From contig CM041198.1 of assembly GCA_023078555.1 (NCBI GenBank), forward strand, positions 5,832,924 to 5,896,923: a stretch of 64,000 nucleotides of DNA, written 5' to 3'. Each line of letters begins with the position of its first letter. Within the stretch, counting starts at the first letter, position 1. The DNA comes from Ulva prolifera. Lineage: Eukaryota; Chlorophyta; Ulvophyceae; Ulvales; Ulvaceae. Below are positions 54,173 through 64,000 of the stretch, one piece after another. The notes under the pieces are model-generated. The model ran no database searches. It was not told where the DNA came from and saw nothing but the letters and a program-made list of their open reading frames with translations. The position numbers and the translations under genes are program-made.

Positions 54173-56170
54173 TCAGAGCAGCACTTGTTCGAGTTGAGTG
54201 AGATGGAGGTGCAGCGTATCGTTCGCACCCGTATCGATGCCAAGCTTTTGTATGCGGCCCTGCAAAGTAGCGAGTTGCGGTCCGCCAGCATGTGGCGTGC
54301 AGTCGCGTGCAATATGCAAGAGTGAAACCACCCGCGGTATACCGGTGTCCTCGTCACCAACGCCGGTGGTAGCGCTATCGACATATGGCATTCCCCCCTC
54401 CATCACGCACCCCAAACTGGCCGCTGCACATTAGCACACCAGTGAATCTGTTTATGTTAGGCTAGGGGGCGCGTACACTTGGGCCGCAGCGGGAGTGGGC
54501 AGGCCCTGTTCAGGCAGAAGTTCGACTACAGGTCGTGCGATATGCATGGGCTGCAATTTCAGGCCGAGTAATCAGCCCAGCGATCAGCCTTGTGTTCTGT
54601 AAACACTGTGAGCTGTACCTCTTCACACAGCCACACCACTGAGGCACCTTCCCTGCGCTGATCGAGGCAAAGCCCGAGGTCGGGGTGGTGCTCACGTTGA
54701 CAAGAAGCTGTCCTAGGTGCCATGTGCGCTGCAGTGGCTGGTCCCGCGCCAAACGAATCAGTTCAGGGCCTTGGATCGATTGAAATGGGATCTCCTGCAA
54801 ATTTTCAAAGCTCCTATCACACCTCCTGTGTCCCACGTGATGAAGTGTATGCCAACCGCTTCCCGAAGTGATGCAGCAGGCCACAGAAGACGATTGCTGG
54901 CAGGCGTCGATGTAAGCGCACGTACCACGACTGCCATGCACCTGATCGAGGAACCTAATGTGCCTCAGATGTCGCTGCCTGCCGTCTGGGCAGGCTGACG
55001 TCCCTGCAAAGCAGCGGCAACAGGCACACTGCGAGGGTGTTGACAATTACTAACCCTTTTTCGCTCCTATGCACACATTCCCGACATGATGCATGCTTTT
55101 GCTTGATCAACCTGTACTCACTACTTCTGAACTTGTGCTTCAGCGACACGCGGACGGTCAGCAGACTGTAAGAGACCAGACACTGCTTGGTCGGTCCGCC
55201 ATGTGTGTCGGAGCTCAGGCAGGGCTTGAGCCACGCGCACGACAGAGTCTGCTGAGCTAGGCTGGGTACTAAGCGTCCACAGCACTCACCATTGGAGCGT
55301 GCTCAGCAGAGGACAGGAATCAGGTGTAGCCAATCATGCAACACCAAGGACTCTGAGCCCACCCATGCACAGCCCGACCTCATCACAAGTTGTCAATGTC
55401 CTCTTCAAGATACGGCCAAGAAACGTTATATGTACATTTACTTTATTTGGCAAGCTACTTTGGCTGCTTGTGACTGCTGCACAGCTGTACGCCTTGCTGT
55501 GTTGATGAATCAGCCTGTGCTAATGCTGCTGCAGTGCTGGAAACAGTGCGCCCGCACAGCAACAGAATTGCCAAACGGCCGGTGCTCCATGTTCGGCACA
55601 GCCTCTGTTCCAGGCGTGCCGTATGCGTGGAGCGCCAGAGGCCTGCCAGCTCTCCTGTTACCACACCTTTGTGAGGACTGCAACGTCCCTGCAATGACAC
55701 AGCCGAACACAGCAGTTGCAGAACATCACCGAGCTGCCTGATCTGATCCTTTGACTACGCAGAATCTGCACATTGTTGACTCCGGATGACTGGGTTCACA
55801 CATGCAACGGAGGACGGCGGCGTTAGGCATCCACCGAGGAGGCATATACATGGACACCTGCCTGCCTGCCTAGGCCCGACACACACATGAGACGACTGCA
55901 TGTGCATCAGGCCTGTTCGCAAAGCCTGTTTGCGCCCTTGAGCAGAGGTTCCAGCGCAGGTGGATATGATGCGATGTGCTCATAAAGCAGACCTGACTGC
56001 TCCGTCCCGGCCAATGACTGAGTTGTTGCCCATCTCTGTGTCACAAGGACAGCGGCAATGATACAGGCAGCGCCGCAGACGCAAGCTGTGCTGTGCATCC
56101 GAGCACGTTCACAGATGGGCAGCCGGGCCCGCCCGTTGTCATTGCAACTTTTGATTTGCAGTTGGAACAC
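54173..56170 (-). CDS. Unresolved protein upstream of glutamine synthetase
   Basis: Minus-strand blocks with protein-like sequence lie in order. About 56100-55907 has a hydrophobic N-terminus CGAACIIAAVLVTQRWATTQ, then LLYEHIASYPPALEPLLKGA. About 54797-54699 reads EIPFQSIQGPELIRLARDQP, then LQRTWHLGQLLVN, between clear AG and GT sites. About 54432-54173 has GIPRVVSLLHIARDCTP, then LQGRIQKLGIDTGANDTLHL and a TGA stop. The phases of the last two do not agree directly, so at least one exon is missed or misread. I recognise no domain. The coding signal of the three blocks is the evidence, and the last block is the strongest. Confidence 0.42.
56038..56090 (-). mobile_element. Diverged LINE (family 2) 3' end
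   Basis: TGTCACAAGGACAGCGGCAA continues to GGCAGCGCCGC, matching the 47103 stub. No target duplication was identified. Confidence 0.5.
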
Positions 56171-56548
56171 GGCGCCCCTCCCAGTTCACAGGGAGCTCAG
56201 CAAACGTTGGACAGATGCCCCGCTACGCTCATGTAGAGGACAACTCATGACTAGAAACCGCGTGGATGTGTCACACAGGAGAACTTCCTCACTCGTCAAT
56301 CAGGTGACGCCTGCACTGACTACCGCCGGTCACCCGATCCTCAGTACAGGTGTTTGTTTGTGGACCACCGCCCCCTCCCAACCCCAGGGGCAGCCGATGA
56401 GTACTTTTGCCAGCCATGCTGATGCGGCCGACGGTGTCCATGCATGCGGTTAGGACTCGAGCAGCGGCAGTGCTGTAGCACGACATAGCTGCAGATTGAC
56501 ATCGCGCAACATGCATGGCTGCTCGCCGCCGAGTTGGTGAAGGTCGCA

Positions 56549-56553
56549 TTACA
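56549..56553 (-). terminator. TGTAA poly(A) signal, trehalose synthase gene
   Basis: TTACA on the plus strand, that is TGTAA on the minus strand, about 200 bases past the stop codon at 56751. Confidence 0.4.
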
Positions 56554-56750
56554 GATGCCTCCATACATGCCGCCCTGTGCGGCCGCGGCATGAACTCCCT
56601 GTCACCCTGCCCGGCCCTCCTACCCACCCGGAACTCCATCACAGAATTTCTATACTGTGCCGCACCACACCCACACACCCGGGATCTGTGTGGGGTGTGC
56701 TTTCTCGTGCGTGTTGAGCGAATGCTCCCCCACACACCATCTGACACGCC

Positions 56751-59700
56751 TCACGTGTTAGGCGGCACAAACGGCACCGCGTCCACCTGGAGATCCGAAA
56801 TCGCGTGAGACCTCGGCACCGGCACCGGCCGGGTGCCCTCCCGGAGGACCCCTGCCGGCACCTGCGTCACGATCCGGCCGGGGTTCGCGAGCACAAAGTC
56901 CAGCCCGGTGTCCGCCGTGACCTCTCCACCTGCTGCCGCCGCCGCGACTGCGCGGCCCCCGTAGCCGCGGTCGCTCGCGCTGCTCCGCGCGGCCGCGCTG
57001 CCGTCCATCGAGACTCCGAGCCGGCTCATCGCGCTGTCGCCCCGCGCACGACTGCGGAGATAACTCGACGCAGAGCTCCCGGTTTCCGTCCCGGTGCTCA
57101 CGCCGGACGACCGTGCGGTCGCCGCGCTGCGCTCCGACGGGAGTATGTGCTGTGCATGCTGCGTGGTGTAAGGGTCCTCCTCGCCCGCGTGCTCCGCGAG
57201 GGACACGCATGCATGCGCGCCCGGTGCGGAGCTCCCCATCGACACCGCCTGCCGCAGCTGCAGCTGCCGGGCCGTGGCCGCACGCACGGACCTGAATGCA
57301 TGGGTGGCATGCATGGAAGCGCGCTCACGGTGCCTGAGACGGCGGCGGCTGTGTTGCAAGACGTTGACGGATTAGCATACCTGCGCCCGTGACCTGTGCA
57401 ATGTGATGGTGGAGGTCGCCACAGCACGAGGCGCCAATATCCAAGACAGGGTACTGGGCTATACATGCAAACCACAGCAGCAAGACCACGGCAGCTACAC
57501 AGTGCGCGTGCTGCGTGTCCCAGTGCATGGGAGCGCGGGGCGGGAGCGCACCGGTACTGTGGCGTGAGGTCGAAGCTGGCCATGCGGTTGCCGCGCGGCT
57601 CGGTCAGCGCCAGGAGGTCTCCCTCCGAGCGGATGCCGGGCAGAATCACATGCGGCAGCGGCAGCGACGACAGGCCGGGCAGGTACTCTGCATGAGGTCA
57701 CACAGGGTTGCCAACCGCGGGCAGGCCAGACGGTGTAGGGCATTCCAACCGTGAACACAGGTGGATGGTGGAGTGGCACGGCGGCAAGCGGAAAGCCGAC
57801 GCAGGATTTGCGACCACGATGCCGATGCGACAATAGAACAGCAGAGCGAAACCAAGCGGGCGGCGGGATGAGTGCGTGACCACTGGTGCGTAGGGGGGTC
57901 TGCGTTGATGACTGCAGATTAAATTACTGCCGTTGTAATGCATCTGACCCATAGTAATGCACAGGCAGCAACAGCAAGTAGGCTCAGGCTGGGGGTACCT
58001 GGTGCGTAAGTGGACTCGAAGGAGTGGTCGACCGCGGACTCCCCCCGGCCGAACGGCACCCGTAGACTGGAGCGCCGCGCGACGCTCGCCGGCGCGTCAG
58101 CGGCGGCTGTGGAGTACGCGTGCGCCAGCGGAACCGGCCGGCCCATCGCGTCAAACAGCGTCGAGCGGTCGTCGCCGGGCTTGCCCCGCGCCGCCGCCGT
58201 CATCTGCGCGGACAGCTGCATCGAATGTGCGCGGGGCTCCCACGAACGCACGCCGACCATGGGCCGCATGGGCCGGCCGCCGTCCCCGCCGCCCAAGTCG
58301 TGTGGTATGCCCGAGCTGCTGAGGGACCGCCGCGGAGGCCGCTGACGTGGGCTGACCGGGCTACCGAATCCGCCGGGGTTTGGCGACGCGTCGGCGAACT
58401 CGGAGCGCCGAAGACGCACCGTCGACGGCGGCGTGTCTGCCTCTGCCTCCGGCGGCGCGGCGGCCGCCGCGCCGCCCTGCGGCGCAGCCGCAGCGGTGGC
58501 TGCGGCTACAGCCGCGGCCGCGGTGACGAGCGGCTGCGCCGCAGTCAGCGCCGCCGGAGCGGACTGATTCACCCGCGACCCGAATGGAACCGGACTGTGT
58601 GTGCCGCTGCCGCGCTGCAGCGACATCGAGGAGAGGGATGTCGGCGGCGGCGCGCCGGTGCTGAGGCTCTTGCGGCCCTCCATTGCCGCACGGGCCGTCC
58701 CGGCGATGCGCGCCACGACGGCATCGGCGGCATTGCTTGCCGCAGTCGCGGTCGCGGCGGGCGCTGTGGCCACGGCGGCGTGAGCAACGAGTGAGGTGGC
58801 GCTGTCGTACGAGTCGCAAACATCCATCAGCGTCTGCGCAACCTGTAGCCGCGTGGTTGACGTGGCGCTGCCGCTTAAGCTTGGGGCGCGCTCCCCCTGT
58901 GCGGCGTCTGTTGCCAGCGATCGGACGTTCAGCCTGCAGACACACCCGCGCGTGACCTGCTGGCATGTAGAGGAGAGCATGCGCTGCTCACAGTGCACTG
59001 TAGGATGCTAGAAGCGGAGCAGGCTACAAGCGGGAACGGGAAAGATACGTTCTGCAGTAGGGTGGCATGTGCGGAAACACAGCCGCACTCGCAGCAGGCC
59101 TCGTCAGCCACTCGGCGACCCTCCTGCTGCCACCGTCACACACCTCCTCAGCACGCCCAGCAGCTCCGCCTGCTGCGTAGACTGTTGGCAAGCAGCCACA
59201 GCGCGCCGTCCATTCGACACGCCCCCGCAAGGACTGCAGCCCATGCATGCGCCACCGGCAAAGCAACAGAACAGCGTGCGCTTTGAGCACACAGCCTGAG
59301 CGAATGCTGTGTGGTGTGTGGTGTGTGATGTGCACGCACCGGCTGGCGTGGTCCCCGCGCAGCAGCAGGTCGGCTGCCGCAGCCACTTCCGTGTCGGGGG
59401 GCACAGTGGCGGCAGGTGGCGCCTCGTGCAGCGGCGCCAACCCTGCCGGGTCTGCGGCACTCGCGTCCCCCGGTGCACCCTGAGGCGTCGCTCCAGTCTC
59501 CCCTGTACAACCTCGGCACTCACAGCCCAAAAAAAATCACGTGCCACGGCCGGCGCTTTGCTGTGACCGATATACACTTAGCAGTTTGGGGTGGCACCAC
59601 GTCAGCATGCCGGGTGTGCATAATATGCTGAGCCATCACGACCGCATCTGCTTCACCTCTCCGAAGCATCATCATTGGACGGACTAAGTACAACAAATCA

Positions 59701-62700
59701 GGGACGACAGCAATGGACACACCTGAGCATTGGTACTGTTCAGGATTGACGATCGCCCGTAGGATCTGCGCAACCATCTCGGAACCCTGCAGAGGGGAAG
59801 CACATGATTTGGAGAGCCGTTAAGCACCGTGATCGCAACGGGCGTTGGGAGCGTCCTTGTGGCACCAGGCGATGGCTGAGGCAGGAGAATCTGGAGCGAT
59901 GGACCATAAAAAATTAACAAGTTCCCTACGGATATCACCAAGATACAGAGAACCTGAACATTTAGCAACTGATGCCTGCCGAGGACATGGGGAGAGCACC
60001 CTCATACCGACTCGCTTGCCGACATGAGCGACGGAGGCGCCCGCAGAACGATCTGAAGTGGAAAGACAAAATACAAACGATCGAGGGGGTTCGTAGCCGT
60101 GAAGCCGAAAAGTCTCCTCAGGACAGAAAACGAGTCCTGACTGGAAGTGAAGTGTACTTGTGGAGGGGCGGGGGCCAGCGCACCTCAGTGAAGAAGCGCG
60201 CCAGGCTGCGGGAGCGGCCCATGGTGACGGTGAAGAGGTGGGCCGGCGGGAACACCCGCAGCTGCACGTTGCCGGCCTTGGGCGTGCCGCTGCCCGACGT
60301 CGCCTGCACACCACAGCCCCGTCTGCCTCAGCTACATTTCACACCTCTAGCCACCATGTATGTTCCATCATCATTTCGCGACAACGAGCAGACTGCACGA
60401 TGCGTGGATGAACGAACAGACACCCCACAGTGCGCTTGTGCTGCGCGACGCGCGCTTTGTGCTGTGTGACACGCGCTGTGTGCTGTGTTAACTTCTCGGC
60501 GAAGGAATTGGCAACGACAGGGAGGCATGGGGGTTCGGCTGTGTGGCGGCCAGAAGCCGCACAAAGGGCAACGCTTTCTGTGCTCTACGATGCCCATGAA
60601 GAGGTCCCGCACCGCTTCCTGATACAGCGACCCTGACGCCGAGCGGCGCTCGAGTGCATGCATGCGCGCGTCCTGCGCCGCCGCGCCGGTCCACCCGCTC
60701 GCCTGCCCAGCGCGCAGCGTGGCGTACCCTGACGGCGACACCCCAAACACCTCGCACTCCCGCATCGCGGCCGACGCGGGGCCGCCCGGCAGGCCCCGAG
60801 GGATCGGCACCATGCGCGGCTCATGCATCGCGACGACGAGGCCGCCGGGGACGCTGGTGTTCGGGAACTGCGGGGAAGCGATGCGGCTGGGCGGGAACGG
60901 AACAGCCGGCGCGTGCGCGAGGGAGCTGCGGGAGCGCGTGAGGGGCCGCTGAAGCGGCCCGGGGTTGGGCGCGTCGCGCGCGACGGGCGGGGGGATAGTC
61001 GGGGATGTGGGGGAGTCTGGGCGCGGCGGGGAGGTGCCAACAACACGGCGTACGTCCTGCATGGCAGCCTGCTATCATGTTCCAGCTGGGACATCGAACG
61101 AGCTGACACTGGTGCTGGGGCAACAGTAGGTGTGGGAATATGAACCATAGCGGGGCATGGGGAGGCGCCGCTGAGCATGACAGCACCGGCACAGTGATAT
61201 GCCGCAGTGTGGCCGCACCTCTCTGCTATGATGCATGCTCGCGCCGCCGCCCCACGTCGCCCGGTCTGCGGGCACCCCCGCGGACTCGTCAAAGCTGTCA
61301 ACCGTCCATATGTGCGAGACGGCGCGGGAGCCGAGGGACGGCACCCGTGACCGCGGCACGTGTGCCGCCGGGGGCGGTTCCGCGGCCGGGTCGGCTGCCG
61401 GCTGCATGCCAGGGTTGATATTGGCAAGGACGTCAGCAACGGCGGTGCCTGCGGACGGGAAGTCGCGGCTCACACCGCTCGCGTCCACGTTCACGATGTC
61501 CTTCCCTGCACCTCACGGCGACACGTCCCACCTCCACACAGCACACACACGGTGGCAACACATTCCGCACACGCGAAACACCGAATGATCTCGCGCGCGC
61601 GGACGCACGGCCGCAGATTCACGTTCGCAGATGATGAACGGACGCCTCTGCTGGTGGCATCGAGATAGCATTGCACGAGTGCGTGAGCCACACGCTGCAT
61701 TACGCAGCCGCACACGGCTACACAAATCCACACCTACTTGATTGACTTTACTGTACATTGTTTCAAGGATGGAAAGGCGGAGGGGAGCACCTTCGAAGTA
61801 GGAGAAGATGCTCTCGTCCCGCGGCATGAAGTGGCCGATGCAGAGGACCAGGTCGAACGCGACCGCGTGCGGCCCGAGGATCCATGACATGCTGTCGATG
61901 ACGCGGCTCATCGAGATGCCCTTGTTGACGCCGTACACCCGCACCTCGAGGGACCGCGCGCCGCGCACGACGTCCACGCTGCTCTTGCCGATCGCGCTCG
62001 TCAGCAGATGCTGCAGCATGTCCTGCGCCTGGCTCTTGCCGAATTCGTAGTCCGCGAGCTTGTAGTTCCATACGACGCTCGTCTCGCGCGTCTCGACGAC
62101 GCTGCGCGGCGTGCGCGTGCTGAAGTACTCAAACACCTGCACGCATGCACATGTATGGGGGGGGGGGGGGGGTCCTGGTGCTGTAAGCGTGGGCGTGCTG
62201 AAGAACTCGAATGTTCAAGCGCACACGCGGACACACACGCACATGTGGGTTTTCACGCGCCGCCCGCCCCGGACGGCCGCATCGGTCCTCACGGCAACGG
62301 CCGCAGCTGCGGCGTTTGCACGCTCAGCTGTGCAGGGCAAGCCGCTGCTGAAGGTGGCTTCAGGTGCAGCCGTTTGCGCATACATGCACCTCATGCGTGC
62401 GCACCTGCTCGACGCTCTTGACCCACGAGAAGTTGAGGTTCTCGTACAGCGTGACCCACTCGGAGCCCTCGGCGACGGAGAAGGCCTCCCAGAGGGCGGG
62501 CGGCGGCCGCATGAAGGTGCCGTTCTCTGCCGCAAGCCACACGTTGTTGTGCTGCAGCAGTGACGCGAAGGCCGCGCAGAGCTTGGCGGCGGTCGCGCCG
62601 GAGATGATGACAATCACGTTCGCCGAGTCGGCGGCCAGCAGCCGCAGCATCTGCATGATCTCGCTGTCCACCCTGCACAGCGCGCAGCATGCTGAGTCAC

Positions 62701-64000
62701 AGCACACGGCGACGGGAGGGGGTGCGCGGCTGGAGGTGGCGAAATGCGCCCTGCGGGGGGACGGTGGGGTCGGCGGTGGCCGCGGCGGACCGAGACCGTG
62801 GGGGTCGGTGCACTGCGCGGGACGATGCAGCAGTGGCAGCGTATCACATCCGGTCGTGTGCGCAGGTTCGGTGCATCACAGGCGCAACATGTTAACAACA
62901 GCAAGCACTGCGGCGCGTTGGGCCGGACGAGCTGAGAAGCATGCCGACCGGTTTGTGCCCCTTGCCATGCGATGCACGAGGCAGGTGGTGGGCATGCACG
63001 GCTCACTGTGAGTGCGTAGAGCTTCCCAGCACTTGGTCTCTACAGCGCCAGCACATGGTCACAGCGGACAACAGCGATGCATTGATGTTCGCGGCACTGG
63101 TTTGCAGGGAAAGGGCAGCTGCAGGCCCGGGCACGCACGTGGTGCGGCTGGTCCCGGACTGCAGCCTGTCAAACCGGAGCTGTGGCCCCTTGGCCACTGA
63201 CACCGCCTTGAGCGCGGCGTTGTACCCGAGCACGATGAGCCGCCGCTGCGTGCCGGCGGCGGCGGCGGCGATGGCGTCAAGCTGCAGCGGCGGCGGATGC
63301 CGCGTGTTGTGGTTCTGCGCGCTCGCGCACGTCTCGTGCAGCTCCATGAGGAAGTGGTCGCCCCACGTCTGCGCCGTGTGCACCGAGACGTGCTGGAAGT
63401 TGGACTTCCACAGCCGTTTGCGCGTCTGCGGCGACATGCCGACGGCCTGCGAGTGCACATATGCATTGGTTGCATGCACTGCACGCCAAGGAATGCAGCG
63501 ATCATGCGGTAGCGGAAAGAAAGCAGGAATGGACCACGTGACACGGTAATCAAATGTCAGATGCGGAGCACCGTGTGTGAGGCTGGGGAACTCTCCTGTC
63601 CATGCGCGATCTCGATCTCGCACGGCAAGTCGCCGCCCAGCAGGGTGCTGTACAGTACGCTGAGCGCACCTCAGCTACGTTTCATTTGCAGGGACGCATC
63701 CGAGACGCGCAGCACAGAGCAGGGCAGTCAATGCCCCTCACACCACGCCGTACCGCAAATGCTCGCGATGAGTGCCAAACGAGTCGAGCGCGTCAGAACG
63801 CTACGTAGAGAGCACCCCACTGCACCAGGCGTAGGGGGGGCCACACCACATGTTCCGCAGTCCTTCAACAGAGAACAAGTGCTTGGTCCACAACACTGCA
63901 GAGCACGATCGCATACTACAAATGCGCGCCGCAAAAAGCACTTATTGCTGCAAGGGCAGGTGGCGGCACGCACCACGTGGATCGCGGTCGTCATGTCGTC
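56751..64000 (-). CDS. TPS1: Trehalose-6-phosphate synthase, plant class I type, C-terminal 1,220 residues
   Basis: Twelve exons agree in phase: 64000-63974 (cut by the window edge), 63446-63139, 62672-62405, 62136-61791, 61505-61219, 61056-60589, 60303-60184, 59786-59723, 59502-59340, 58933-57999, 57687-57552 and 57291-56751. The first two encode the end of the GT20 synthase domain (DDMTTAIHV, then SNFQHVSVHTAQTWGDHF). The phosphatase-like domain follows: RLIVLGYNAALKAV, VIIISGATAAKLCAAF-type core, LAAENGTFM, VFEYFSTRTPRSVVETRETS, VWNYKLADYEFGKSQAQDML and CIGHFMPRDESIFSYFEG. The catalytic DxDxT is GYNAA, so phosphatase activity is not expected, as in plant TPS1. A 251-residue disordered insert precedes LFTVTMGRSRSLARFFTE, at the same place as the insert in Arabidopsis TPS1. 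About 590 further Ser/Ala/Pro-rich residues form a tail. Confidence 0.95.

Overview
This window looks like nuclear DNA of a green alga (chlorophyte); I cannot name the species. It is GC-rich and intron-dense. Introns usually open with GTGCG or GTGTG and close with TGCAG, and TGTAA, the green-algal poly(A) signal, lies just past two gene ends. The gene content fits: a flagellar SHIPPO-repeat protein, a plant-type class I trehalose-phosphate synthase, a GSII glutamine synthetase, a secreted proline-rich wall-type protein, and 5'-truncated LINEs. I joined exons by hand. Where GT/AG sites and reading phase agree across all joins I say so.

Layout. 0-1 kb: end of a molybdopterin-binding (MoCF) domain gene (-). 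2-8 kb: gene-poor, with a decayed TPR gene in two pieces, two strong palindromes and a 45-bp hairpin element present twice. 8.4-10.2 kb: SHIPPO-repeat gene (+). 11.5-16.0 kb: a cluster of LINE insertions, from 29-bp stubs to a 1.23-kb copy with a restriction-like endonuclease domain, several with target-site duplications. 16.9-18.4 kb: Pro-rich secreted protein (+). 18.9-19.7 kb: a second LINE family (-). 20.9-26.8 kb: an unrecognised multi-exon gene and a DUF599-like membrane protein (-). 28.1-35.1 kb: two tandem TspO/MBR paralogues (-). 36-38 kb: two membrane-protein-like coding blocks (+). 39.6-42.7 kb: SCAI homologue (-). 43-49 kb: sparse, with a block carrying DUF4057-like motifs and a LINE stub. 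49.5-54.15 kb: complete glutamine synthetase (-). 54.2-56.2 kb: an unresolved coding region ending 21 bp before the glutamine synthetase start. 56.75-64 kb: C-terminal 1,220 residues of a class I trehalose-6-phosphate synthase (-), running off the right edge.

The genes do not form one pathway. They are housekeeping, cilium, membrane and wall functions. The least expected structures are the very long tail of the trehalose synthase, the record of extremely short LINE insertions, the paired TspO genes with different introns, the near-abutting gene upstream of glutamine synthetase, and three perfect or near-perfect palindromes.
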